A DNA stretch of 46,916 bases from Candidatus Gastranaerophilales bacterium (GCA_944324855.1 CALUXY010000013.1:1-46916), one strand, 5' to 3'. Shown: positions 1 to 9,264, counted from the first letter of the stretch. Translations and numbers: made by a program. Notes: generated by a model not told the origin, from the letters alone.

Positions 1-79
1 ACATTTTTATGTCTCCTTTTTATTCTTCTAATGTTAAGAAAAAACAATTTTTGTCACCAAATTACGTAACATATACAAT

Positions 80-110
80 TCTGAGCGGGGCGAAGAATCT
101 CAAGGGGCCC
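80..110. repeat. Interspersed repeat fragment just upstream of the RTX-flagellin frame
   Basis: The stretch reads like the GAGCGAAGCGAAGAATCTC class of dispersed intergenic repeat seen in many bacterial genomes. Here it is GAGCGGGGCGAAGAATCTC, followed by AAGGGG. It ends about 12 bases before the first usable start codon of the next gene and lies inside the same open frame, which is open from 38 onward. It may have replaced or separated an original 5' end. The family assignment comes from memory, not from a search. Confidence 0.45.
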
Positions 111-121
111 CCGTTTCAGTA

Positions 122-3100
122 TTGGACACGATAGATAAAGAGATAAAAACGTTATCCTCTTCTATTAAATCTAACGTGGCCTCCCAATCACAACCAAATA
201 CATTTACCCCGGCACCAAGGGCAGCGGATATTGAGGGAGCTGAGGATTTCGGTGCAAACGAAACCAGAACAATTACGATAGATGGTATTCAGTATACCGT
301 TACAAACCGGCAGAGCGTAAGTAGTTCACTATCTTATATGAAAGATACAACGACCGGTGAAGTAACTTTTATCGGGAACTATTTTACGATAAAAGGACAG
401 GCAAACGTTAAGCATAGTATTACACTGAGTGGTCAGTATAATTACGTATATGGCGGCGACCTTGATGATACACTACAAGATATATCCGGTAATAGGTACA
501 ATTGTTTTTATGGCGGAGAAGGGAATGACACAATAAACTCTAATGGTCATTTTAATACAATATATGGTGAAGCTGGAAACGATACAATTACTAGCAGGGG
601 GACTTATGCAACTGTCCGCGGCGGAGATGGAGATGATATTATTAATTTATATAGTAACGCTGAACGAAATTATACAATAAGCGGTGATGCAGGAAACGAT
701 ACATTTAATATATATGGATATTCTTATATATTTGATGGTGGAGAGGGCGACGATACTTTTAATCTATTAACAGGTAATTCTAATAATCTTATTAATGGAG
801 GAGCTGGGACTAATACAGTAACCGGAAGCATTGGCTCAAATACAACGGTCAATGTAGTAGGTGCTAATGCAACAATGGTAGATTTTGCAGTCAATGAAAC
901 CAAAACGGTTAATATTAATGGTATTGATTATACAGTAACAAATAATTCATCTGTAGCGAATTCTCTTGTTTATCAAGTTAATCCTTCCGGAAGAATTACA
1001 TTTAAAAAATTAAAAGCAGGCTACACAATGACGATAAGGGGAGATGAGAATAAAGTTCATAATGTTAATATAGCAGGACAGCGTTTAAACTTTTACGGCG
1101 GGAACTTAAATGATACCATTATAGTTAACGAACTCTGGGTAACTGTTCATGGCGGGGATGGTGATGATACTATATCATCAAGTACTTCATATTCTACAAT
1201 TTATGGCGATGCCGGAAATGATAATATTACACTTACTAATAGCACTTCTAGTACAAGATCCTATGTTTTTGGCGGAGATGGTGATGATAAAATTACAGTG
1301 AGTGGTTCATCAAACTATATAGATATGGGAGAAGGTAATGATACAGTAATAACAAATTCTACCGGTAACCGAAACTCAATAATAGGCGGAAATGGAACTA
1401 ACACACTAACTAATAACGGTTCTTCGAACTTGATATACGGATTTGGATCTCAGGATAATGCTCAGGCTTTTACTGTTGGGTCCGGTGCAACCAAAACGGT
1501 AACAATTAACGGTAAATCGTATACGGTTAGAAATACTGTATCACGCAGCAACACTCTTCTTTATGCATACAATCCGGTAAATGATAGGACAACTCTTGCC
1601 GGATATTCTCTTGTAATAACTGCTCAAAATGGTGTACAGCATAAAATAGATTATTATGGTTATGATAGTACATTTAATGGGGGAGACCAGGGAGATGATA
1701 TTAATGTATATAGTCGTCAGGCAACGATAAATGGACAAGGCGGTAATGATACAATCCGAATAAATGGAGCCCAAAATACTGTTAATGGAAATGATGGTGA
1801 TGATAACCTTGTATTAAATTCCGGTGGAATTGTTAATGGGAATAATGGTAATGATACTATAACAATCAACGTTAATAATACAGCTCATAGTGTTTCAGGC
1901 GGAGCCAGTAATGATACTTATAATATAAATGCAGCTTGTAATCCTACAGATACAGGCGGTAACAATATCTATAATATTAACGCAGATAATGTTGATGTTA
2001 CCGGAGCATCCGGGAATGATACGTTTTATATAAACGGCAGTAACAACACAGTATCCGGAGCAGGTGGGGACGATTATTTTGTTATTGATAATACCGGATA
2101 TAATTTTATAGACGGCGGTACCGGAAATAACTTTTATGTTGATAATTCAAACGGAAATGCAGAAATTATTAATGCAATAAATGATGCAAACAGCGGAATA
2201 CTTTATTTTACTTATGTTGGAGAAGAAAAGACATTTGCAGTGAACGGCAAAATTTACACCGTAAGAAACGAAACTACACTTGCCGCATCTCAGGCAACAA
2301 ATCAACTAAGATATACTTACAATCCTATCACAGGACAGATAACAACTTACGGTTCCAACTTTACAATAACATCTGATGATAGTATAGCGAATATTGGTAT
2401 TCGCGGGGATAATAATATTGTCAACGGTAGTAAATATGACGACCGAATTATTATAGAAGAAGGTACAAACAACAGGATTAACGGGCTTGAAGGTGACGAT
2501 AATCTGATAAACGATAGCGCAAACAATTCTCTAATCGGCGGTGCTGGTAATGATACAATAACTTTAAACGAATCCAGTGACAAAGAAATCTCCGGAGGTG
2601 ATGGTGATGATAGTATTATTCTTAACAGTGATAATAATACAAACATCAATACCGGAGCAGGTAATGATGATGTCAACGGAACAAGCAGTAACAATGTTAT
2701 TAATGCCGGTGACGGGAATAATAATGTAATGGTAAGCGGTGACGGCAACAGAATCATTGCCGGTGACGGAAATAATCGTTTATCGGCAATAGGGGATAAC
2801 AATACAATAACCGGTGGTGATGGTAATAATACAATAGGTGTAGACGGCGATAACAATACGGTAACAGACGGTAACGGTGATAGCGAATACAATATTTATG
2901 GTGAAGAAAATACATTTACTGCTGCAGGAGGAAATAATGAAGTAGAAATTAACGGTAATGACAATATGTATAACGGTGGCAGCGGAGTTGATGATGTAAA
3001 TGTCAGAGGGGATGGAAATACTGCAAATGGCGGTGATAGCAACGATACATTTACTGTTCGGAATGGTAATAACAATTTTATTGACGGCAATGCAGGAAAT

Positions 3101-3565
3101 TATAATACACTTTTAGATAGGGGAAACAATACAACTTATCGTAATGTTGTATTGTTAGGGCAAAATCCATTCCAGGCAACATTTAAAGTAGATATAGGAA
3201 CAACTAACAATAACTACATAACAATTAAAATTGAGTGTCCTTATGCAGTTGATCTTGATTTGAGTACAGCAGAGAAAGCTTTGGATGCTCTTGATGATAT
3301 TGACGATATGATGAATCAGGTTACAGAACAATTAACAAATATTGGTGCTGCAATTAATCGTTTGGAAAGTGTGCAAGATTATCAAGCAATTAAAATAACA
3401 AATTTGATGTCTTCTTTATCAACAATACGCGATGCTGATATAGCTGAAGAATCATCAAATTTCATTCGTTATCAGATATTGCAGAATGCAACAGTGACAT
3501 TGATGAGTGCAACCCGTAACCTCCGCCGTGAGAATGTGCTTGGGATAATCAATGGAATTATATAG
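122..3565 (+). CDS. RTX-like repeat protein with C-terminal flagellin domain
   Basis: Predicted surface or filament protein of 1147 residues. About 30 nonapeptide-like repeats of the GGxGxDxx type (YGGEGNDTI, RGGDGDDII, HGGDGDDTI) fill most of it. This is the calcium-binding parallel beta-roll signature of RTX proteins. Four modules, starting near residues 47, 258, 456 and 700, each open with a related segment (K/RTxxI-DG-I-YTV-N) and then pass into RTX-like repeats. The end (about 1060-1147) matches the flagellin C-terminal D0/D1 helices: INRLESVQDY, then STIRDADIAEESSNFIRYQ, QILQNA and VLGIINGII. The usual flagellin N-terminal helices are absent. The start is a TTG with only a weak AAGGGG 14 bases upstream. 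The frame is open from 38, but no ATG or GTG lies between 38 and 122. The gene may therefore be 5'-truncated, or use an unusual start. Export could be flagellar, because no type I transporter is nearby. Confidence 0.8.
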   Translation: MDTIDKEIKTLSSSIKSNVASQSQPNTFTPAPRAADIEGAEDFGANETRTITIDGIQYTVTNRQSVSSSLSYMKDTTTGEVTFIGNYFTIKGQANVKHSITLSGQYNYVYGGDLDDTLQDISGNRYNCFYGGEGNDTINSNGHFNTIYGEAGNDTITSRGTYATVRGGDGDDIINLYSNAERNYTISGDAGNDTFNIYGYSYIFDGGEGDDTFNLLTGNSNNLINGGAGTNTVTGSIGSNTTVNVVGANATMVDFAVNETKTVNINGIDYTVTNNSSVANSLVYQVNPSGRITFKKLKAGYTMTIRGDENKVHNVNIAGQRLNFYGGNLNDTIIVNELWVTVHGGDGDDTISSSTSYSTIYGDAGNDNITLTNSTSSTRSYVFGGDGDDKITVSGSSNYIDMGEGNDTVITNSTGNRNSIIGGNGTNTLTNNGSSNLIYGFGSQDNAQAFTVGSGATKTVTINGKSYTVRNTVSRSNTLLYAYNPVNDRTTLAGYSLVITAQNGVQHKIDYYGYDSTFNGGDQGDDINVYSRQATINGQGGNDTIRINGAQNTVNGNDGDDNLVLNSGGIVNGNNGNDTITINVNNTAHSVSGGASNDTYNINAACNPTDTGGNNIYNINADNVDVTGASGNDTFYINGSNNTVSGAGGDDYFVIDNTGYNFIDGGTGNNFYVDNSNGNAEIINAINDANSGILYFTYVGEEKTFAVNGKIYTVRNETTLAASQATNQLRYTYNPITGQITTYGSNFTITSDDSIANIGIRGDNNIVNGSKYDDRIIIEEGTNNRINGLEGDDNLINDSANNSLIGGAGNDTITLNESSDKEISGGDGDDSIILNSDNNTNINTGAGNDDVNGTSSNNVINAGDGNNNVMVSGDGNRIIAGDGNNRLSAIGDNNTITGGDGNNTIGVDGDNNTVTDGNGDSEYNIYGEENTFTAAGGNNEVEINGNDNMYNGGSGVDDVNVRGDGNTANGGDSNDTFTVRNGNNNFIDGNAGNYNTLLDRGNNTTYRNVVLLGQNPFQATFKVDIGTTNNNYITIKIECPYAVDLDLSTAEKALDALDDIDDMMNQVTEQLTNIGAAINRLESVQDYQAIKITNLMSSLSTIRDADIAEESSNFIRYQILQNATVTLMSATRNLRRENVLGIINGII

Positions 3566-3732
3566 TGAATTGTGAGGCGTGAGTAGAAAGGCAGCTGAGG
3601 AATTAAGCAGCTACGCAGCTAAGATGATTGGTAGCTCCGAATATTACAATAATTTTGCCTAACCGCTTAACTTCATAGCCACCTAGCTGCTTTCTTCAAT
3701 GAGCCGTAGATGGGAGGGTGAGGTGTAGTTTT

Positions 3733-3840
3733 TAGTGATTAGTGAGTAGACATTTTTCGTCATTACGAGGAGTGAAACGACGAAGTAATCTTTTTGACAA
3801 GTGATTAAGTGACTGGGTGACTAAGTGATTAAGAAAGTGA
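3733..3840 (+). repeat. Composite interspersed repeat (GTGAGTAGAC + CGTCATTACG + GTGATTAAG array)
   Basis: Order on this strand: GTGATTAGTGAGTAGAC, a T run, CGTCATTACGAGGAGTGAAA ending in GTAATCTTTTTGAC, then near-tandem 9-mers GTGATTAAG, TGACTGGG, TGACTAAG, GTGATTAAG. The same parts occur in reverse complement at 11821-11909 with a similar arrangement, so this is a mobile or amplified intergenic unit and not chance similarity. Confidence 0.65.
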
Positions 3841-3845
3841 GTAGA

Positions 3846-3861
3846 GTGCAATTTATTGCAC
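3846..3861. repeat. Palindrome GTGCAATTTATTGCAC, copy 1
   Basis: Perfect 7-bp arms (GTGCAAT / ATTGCAC) around TT, preceded by GTGAGTAGA. An identical palindrome with nearly the same preceding bases lies at 11788-11803, so it belongs to the interspersed repeat family. Confidence 0.7.
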
Positions 3862-3900
3862 CAGCCATATGCGTGCCCGCTGGTAAATTCCCCGCGTTAG

Positions 3901-3926
3901 CATAACACAATCATTATTGTGTTATG
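3901..3926. promoter_or_regulatory. Palindromic operator-like site, copy 1
   Basis: Arms CATAACACAAT and ATTGTGTTATG (11 bp, perfect) around a CATT spacer. The site ends 8 bases before a perfect TATAAT at 3935-3940 and so covers the -35 position of that promoter. This is a typical place for a dimeric repressor or activator. An identical palindrome, differing only in the first base, lies 112 bp downstream. Confidence 0.6.
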
Positions 3927-3934
3927 AGGGTAAA

Positions 3935-3940
3935 TATAAT
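3935..3940 (+). promoter_or_regulatory. Putative -10 element for the 1735-residue effector gene
   Basis: A perfect TATAAT lies 115 bases upstream of the TTG start of the 1735-residue gene. No good TTGACA is found at 16-18 bases upstream, because the palindrome at 3901-3926 occupies that position. The promoter may thus depend on an activator or be controlled by whatever binds the palindrome. Predicted transcription start is near 3947, which leaves a leader of about 108 nt. Confidence 0.45.
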
Positions 3941-4012
3941 AAGGGTTTTAAGTTTTGTAACAAAAAAATAATTTTGATTAAAGAAATACAAAACCCCTGC
4001 CGTTAAGAAATT

Positions 4013-4038
4013 TATAACACAATCATTATTGTGTTATG
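4013..4038. promoter_or_regulatory. Palindromic site, copy 2, directly before the ribosome binding site
   Basis: The same 11-bp arms and CATT spacer as at 3901-3926; only the outermost left base differs (T for C). It ends 3 bases before the AAAGGAG ribosome binding site (4042-4048) of the next gene. In DNA it could be a second operator. In the predicted transcript it would form a hairpin next to the ribosome binding site. Confidence 0.6.
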
Positions 4039-4054
4039 AAAAAAGGAGTAAGAA

Positions 4055-7000
4055 TTGGTAAGTGTAGATAAACAGGCGTTAATCAGCCAATTGTGTACGG
4101 CATCAAAACTTCAAGGCAAAGAGCTTGAGGAGTATCGCACACGCCTGAACAAAATGTCCGAAACTGAACTCGCTGCGCTTATCTCAGGGGATAAAAAAGA
4201 TGACAACGTTGATACTGTAGAATTGAATGCTTCACAATCAACAGCAAAAACAGAAATCACAAAAAAAGAAGCAGAAGATTTATCAATAGAAAATATAGAA
4301 TCAAATGCCAATCAAGCAATCCAAATGATAGATTCGCAGGACGACGGAGATATCAGCAAGGCGTATAACAAACTCAAAGAAAAATTTGATTCAGACCTTG
4401 CAAAATCAAATGTAGAAAAGATTATCTATAAACAACTTGAAACGGCTTACTTCTTGAAAGAAGCTCAAGCGAATAATCTTACATACAAAGAATATTATGA
4501 ACAACGAAAAGAATTGTTATACAAAACCTTTCCAGGTATAGAAAGATTCAACGACAAACAAAAAGACAGTCTGAAAAGAATGATAGATACCCTCTCCCCT
4601 GAACAGGTTCAACAGATGCAGGATAAAGTCCTTTCTCTTCCGGAAAAAGGAGTAGAAGGATATGAAGATTCTGTAAGAAATTTCTTGAACGATTTTAAAA
4701 CACAAACAACCGATTCTGTATTAGTGGATAACAGTACGGATTTTAAGCAAAGTATGAAAGTTCAAACAAAACCGAAAGAAAAGTTTGAACTAACAGACGG
4801 CGAAAGATTAATGAGTTTTGATGAAGTATATTCTCTTGAACAAGAGGTAGAATTTAATAAAGATAATATACAAAAGTACAACGAAAGTGCAGCAAAATTT
4901 GCATTCTTAAGCGGAGTAAATAAAAAACGGGAAGATATACATCAAATTCTACAAAAACCTCTTTTAAATATCAAAACAAGGAGTACAACCGGCTCTGAAA
5001 GTGCCGAAATGTTAGAATCAGAAATGGGAATATACGTTAATATTGCCCTTGAAAAACTTTACGGCAAAGATCCAGAAAAGGTAAAAGCAGGGTTAGAACA
5101 AATTACCAATGGCGAAAATCTATCAATGCAGGAAACAGCACAAAGAATTATGGATTTCGTAGATTCAAACTATGAAAAATTGACAGGGGGTAAAAAGTTA
5201 GAAGATTACGCCAACGAGATGGCATCAGATTACAAATCCGCTTATGGCGAAAAAGATGCAGCAAATCTTGCCCAATCGTATGTACAAGATCAGGAAGGCG
5301 TTGTACAAAACATACGTTCGGGAGTAGAATTTGTCGGTATGGGTGTGATGGTTGGCGGAATGATATTATTTCCTCCTGCCGCACTAGCCGGCGGTGCTCT
5401 GGCATCGTTTGGCGGAGTTGGAGTTGAGTTATACAATGAAACATCAAAGGATAGTGTTAATCAAGAAAGAACAAGTGAGCTTCAAAAAGAACTTTTAGTT
5501 AATGCTCTTTTAATGGGAGTAGGTATGGGGGCAGGTAAAGCGGGTTCTGCCGTAAAAAATGCACTGAAAGCAAAAAATTCTAAATATCTTGCTAATGCGA
5601 CAAAAGAGTTTGCAGATTATGATATGAAAACATTTTTTCAGACAGATGCCGGTAATAGATTAAATGCCATCTTAACGGTTTATAATGCCAGACAAGTTGC
5701 AGCGGTTGCGGCAGATATTGGAACGGATGCTACAATAAGTTTACTGGGTGACTTAGTTCTCACAGGACAAGTTAGTCTTGAGGGGGAAGGATTTTCTCAG
5801 TTTATGTCACTTGTTGCAGGTCATAGAGGTAAGATTGTTCAAGGAATCAAACATGTAAAAGATAATATTAAGGCGAAATTCGGTCCTGATGCAAGACAAA
5901 TGCCGGACGGAACTGTGTACAAAGTCAATCAAGACGGCTCGACTACGGTCTTACAAGAAGGGGGAAATGATGGAGTTGAAGCTCCGCGTACTACCACGAC
6001 CGACACTCCGGAGGCAGAGGTAAATGATGGGGCTGGAACTACACGGTCACGAATACAGCAAATTGATGCAGGAGAGTCTGAATTTAAACACTTCACAAGA
6101 GAAGAAATTGAGACGTTAAAAAAACAAGATAAAAATGTCAAAGAAATGTCCAATGGAGATGTATTCAGAATTGGCGATGACGGCTCATTTACTAAAATCG
6201 GTACCACCAAAGCACCTCTAAAAGACTCGTCAGTTGATTTATCTAATGTTGATGCTGATAAAGCAAAAGTAATGATAAACGATTTTATTAAAGATAATAA
6301 ACTTGAAAATATCAAAGACCCTATTATCCAAAATAAAATATCAGAACTTCAAAATGAAATATTAGACGGTAAAACAAAAAAACATGCAATGGCTCTATTA
6401 AACGTATTTAAAGCGTTTAAAGAAAATAACATTGATACGAATTTCTCACAAAATGCGGTTGATTTCATAACAATTGATAATTACACAAAAGTTATTGATT
6501 ATATGAAAACTCACAAAAATAACTTTAATCCGGACGAATGCGTCACAAAAATTACAAAAGATATTGTAACGTCTAATAAAACAACAAAACAGTTGTACAA
6601 TAGAGCAGCCACCCTTGCTGATACTCCTGAAATACAAAATAAGTTTGCAACTTTAATATACAACACCATAAATACTACAACCGGAGATAAATTGGCATCA
6701 CAAGTAGACATCATTAATAAAATGAATGATAACGTCTTAAAAACTTATTTGAATTCTATGGATAAAACATTATTTAGAGTAGATGAACCGCTTGTTAATG
6801 TTTTGAATAATATTGAATCTGAAATTGTTGAAAAATACGTAAGCATATATCTTGGCATGATGAATCAAGTTCCGGCAAGAGAATTTACATCATTAATACT
6901 TGGTTTTAAAAATATGCCGGCAGAAATTGCATCACATATCCCTGAAAATATCGAAACCCCAATACTTGAATCAACAATTCTTGGAAACAAGGGTATAATA

Positions 7001-9262
7001 GACGTATTTAAAAATACAGATTCCAAAACTTTTGATAAAATTCCTGATGATGTAAAAGTAGAATTATCAAATAAAAATAGAGTATACACGGATAAACAAC
7101 ATATTACGGAAGCTTTAGATTTTATTGGAACTCAAGAATTTGAAGATATATCAAATATCATAAAATCAAAATTCCCTCAAATCAACAAGCCGCAATTTGA
7201 AGCTAAACTAAAAGCATATTTCATTGCAAATAATACCGGAAACCCTGATAATTTCATTGAATACGTAAAAAATATTGATATAGATGAATTAATAAATATT
7301 GCTCCAAGAGTTGAAGATTTTGAAGCTGAACAGTTGATAGAATTCTTAAACTACCATCAACAAAAAGGAACTGAACTAACAGCCGAAAATCTTACTTATA
7401 GCGGCAGCCTGACTAAAGATATGCAAAAAGATTTGATGGATTACGACACACTAAGTCAAATTTTATCAAGATTTCCTAACACAGATAGAAGAATAGGACA
7501 CCTGCCGCAAGAATGGATGGATATAATTCCAAAAGATAGACAAAAAGATTTTGCCAATAATATTTATCAAGAAATCAATTCTTTTGTAACATCAGATAGA
7601 AACGATATTGATATTATAACCTTCCAAACAAAATTAACAAAACTGTTTGGAGAAAAAGTTGAAATTGAACAACGTGGAACAGGAAAATATGGAACAGGTT
7701 ATAAAATTACAGTAAATGGCAAAAAACCTTTTATCTTGAAAGCATTTCATGAACCACCGAAAGAATTCAAAGGTTATAACGTACATGGAAGAACCATAGA
7801 ACCTCAAAATGCAATGTACGCAAAAGACCGTTCAAATGATTTTGCAGGATTTTATTTCGGACGGGCAGCAGATAAATTTGATAACGATGGATTTATGCTT
7901 GTAGAATATCTGCCTGATGAACCAGCCCCTGCACGAACTAAAGATATGTCCATTCCAAAATTGACATCTGCTGATTATGATTCTAATCAAAATCATAATT
8001 ACAGAAGTGGAAAAATAATTGATTATGGTGCGATGCTTCCAGTAGATAAAACTCTTTTGGAAGATAAAGGTATTGCAAAATATACCCGTATTATATCCAG
8101 TAATATTATTGCACTTAAAGGTTCTGACACTTATGGATTTAATGATGCCAGATTAAACATAGTAAAAAACACTGTACAGCAAGCAGAAAATCCGATGCAA
8201 GTTGTTGAAGCAATTAATATTATTGAACGCAATATCACTAAAAACGTTGATTCAAAAACGTTACAAGAATTAAAACAAATTAAAAAAGAAGCATTTATTA
8301 AACATATAAAAGAAACAAAACCTGATGTTGAACCGGAAGCATATTTTGCGGCATATGATTTAAATAACAAAATATCTAATATTGAAAATATGTTAAAGAA
8401 TTCATTTAAAGCAACCGGTCTTAATAACGGGGTAACTTTCGCCAGCCGAACAAAAAGCGTACAAAGTATATACGATAAAATTCATTCAAATATGAAAGAT
8501 AAGCATTTATCTCTTGATGAAGCTCTTAAAAAAGTTCAAGACGGTTACGGACTAAGAACAATCATTGGAGATTTTGATTACAAAAAATATCCTGAAATTG
8601 TAGAAATGTATAAAAAAGACCCGGAAAAAGCATACAGAATGGCTGCAGCAAAACAATCAGAACATATTGTTAAAATGTTAAAAAATGTTTTAGACAGACA
8701 AATAAATTCAGGCGACTTTGAAATAATGACACTATCTAACTATAAAGGTAAAAATGGTATTCCATATTTAAGCGACACACAAATAAAAGAATTAATGGAA
8801 TATGCAAATCAAAGGGGTGTAAAACTTGATGTAAAAACAGATGCTAACGGGTTTGCTGAAAATGTCAAAGATTCAGGTTATACTGCATTTCAAATGAATT
8901 TGAGATATAAAGACGGCACTGTTGTAGAATGGCAGACACGAGGCGGTGACGTTGACAAATTTGCAGAAGTCGAACATATAATGTATGATTCAAGACAAGG
9001 CAAAGATGTAACAGGCGGACGTAAGATTCTTGAACCTCTTTATAAGCCATACGTTGATTTAATTAAAGATATGAAAGATGAAGATTTTGATGAACACATG
9101 GCGTATTTAACTGAATATTATAAGCAGCTCAGATTAAAAGAACTTGGATTTGATTATAAATTACCGGAAATGAATCCGAAATTTGATCCAAGAATAAGTG
9201 CAGAAGGCTTATTTAAACTTCACGATATGAAAGAACAAATTTTACACCCTGAAAGGAAGTAA
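4055..9262 (+). CDS. Large multidomain protein with kinase-like and RelA/SpoT-like domains; putative effector
   Basis: A 1735-residue protein that starts at TTG, 6 bases after AGGAG. No signal peptide. Two hydrophobic Gly/Ala-rich segments lie near residues 423-458 and 479-500, and two DG-x-x-Y/F repeats near 616-633 and 698-716. Residues about 1197-1340 look kinase-like: a glycine-rich loop (GTGKYGTGYKI), K1229, E1249, a hinge-like LVEYL and D1323-Y-G; a clear HRD motif is missing. Residues about 1460-1650 match the RelA/SpoT synthetase core: R1465-T-K1467-S, D1496-GYGLR, GYTAFQ (1608-1613), E1625-W-Q-T-R and E1638-V-E-H1641. No HD hydrolase domain is seen. A synthetase would transfer pyrophosphate from ATP to a purine nucleotide, and unopposed enzymes of this class are often toxins. 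The effector role and the kinase activity are inferences. A 140-residue gene follows after 2 bases. Confidence 0.65.
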   Translation: MVSVDKQALISQLCTASKLQGKELEEYRTRLNKMSETELAALISGDKKDDNVDTVELNASQSTAKTEITKKEAEDLSIENIESNANQAIQMIDSQDDGDISKAYNKLKEKFDSDLAKSNVEKIIYKQLETAYFLKEAQANNLTYKEYYEQRKELLYKTFPGIERFNDKQKDSLKRMIDTLSPEQVQQMQDKVLSLPEKGVEGYEDSVRNFLNDFKTQTTDSVLVDNSTDFKQSMKVQTKPKEKFELTDGERLMSFDEVYSLEQEVEFNKDNIQKYNESAAKFAFLSGVNKKREDIHQILQKPLLNIKTRSTTGSESAEMLESEMGIYVNIALEKLYGKDPEKVKAGLEQITNGENLSMQETAQRIMDFVDSNYEKLTGGKKLEDYANEMASDYKSAYGEKDAANLAQSYVQDQEGVVQNIRSGVEFVGMGVMVGGMILFPPAALAGGALASFGGVGVELYNETSKDSVNQERTSELQKELLVNALLMGVGMGAGKAGSAVKNALKAKNSKYLANATKEFADYDMKTFFQTDAGNRLNAILTVYNARQVAAVAADIGTDATISLLGDLVLTGQVSLEGEGFSQFMSLVAGHRGKIVQGIKHVKDNIKAKFGPDARQMPDGTVYKVNQDGSTTVLQEGGNDGVEAPRTTTTDTPEAEVNDGAGTTRSRIQQIDAGESEFKHFTREEIETLKKQDKNVKEMSNGDVFRIGDDGSFTKIGTTKAPLKDSSVDLSNVDADKAKVMINDFIKDNKLENIKDPIIQNKISELQNEILDGKTKKHAMALLNVFKAFKENNIDTNFSQNAVDFITIDNYTKVIDYMKTHKNNFNPDECVTKITKDIVTSNKTTKQLYNRAATLADTPEIQNKFATLIYNTINTTTGDKLASQVDIINKMNDNVLKTYLNSMDKTLFRVDEPLVNVLNNIESEIVEKYVSIYLGMMNQVPAREFTSLILGFKNMPAEIASHIPENIETPILESTILGNKGIIDVFKNTDSKTFDKIPDDVKVELSNKNRVYTDKQHITEALDFIGTQEFEDISNIIKSKFPQINKPQFEAKLKAYFIANNTGNPDNFIEYVKNIDIDELINIAPRVEDFEAEQLIEFLNYHQQKGTELTAENLTYSGSLTKDMQKDLMDYDTLSQILSRFPNTDRRIGHLPQEWMDIIPKDRQKDFANNIYQEINSFVTSDRNDIDIITFQTKLTKLFGEKVEIEQRGTGKYGTGYKITVNGKKPFILKAFHEPPKEFKGYNVHGRTIEPQNAMYAKDRSNDFAGFYFGRAADKFDNDGFMLVEYLPDEPAPARTKDMSIPKLTSADYDSNQNHNYRSGKIIDYGAMLPVDKTLLEDKGIAKYTRIISSNIIALKGSDTYGFNDARLNIVKNTVQQAENPMQVVEAINIIERNITKNVDSKTLQELKQIKKEAFIKHIKETKPDVEPEAYFAAYDLNNKISNIENMLKNSFKATGLNNGVTFASRTKSVQSIYDKIHSNMKDKHLSLDEALKKVQDGYGLRTIIGDFDYKKYPEIVEMYKKDPEKAYRMAAAKQSEHIVKMLKNVLDRQINSGDFEIMTLSNYKGKNGIPYLSDTQIKELMEYANQRGVKLDVKTDANGFAENVKDSGYTAFQMNLRYKDGTVVEWQTRGGDVDKFAEVEHIMYDSRQGKDVTGGRKILEPLYKPYVDLIKDMKDEDFDEHMAYLTEYYKQLRLKELGFDYKLPEMNPKFDPRISAEGLFKLHDMKEQILHPERK

Positions 9263-9264
9263 TC

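Larger units (their letters stand above)
3566..3900. other. Intergenic region with interspersed repeats, no gene seen
   Basis: No convincing coding frame or RNA gene. The first part holds loosely repeated phrases such as GCAGCTACGCAGCTAAG and TAGCCACCTAGCTGC. A dispersed CGTCATTACGAGG element lies at 3758-3797. A GTGATTAAG/GTGACTAAG array follows at 3799-3840, and the palindrome GTGCAATTTATTGCAC at 3846-3861. Related pieces recur at 11595-11915 and 44848-44885. Confidence 0.7.

Noticed and set aside
2347..3090. Long minus-strand open frames opposite the RTX region
   Set aside because: They are Leu/Pro/Ser-rich mirror images of the GGxGxD codons, have no ribosome binding sites, and lie fully inside a well-supported gene.
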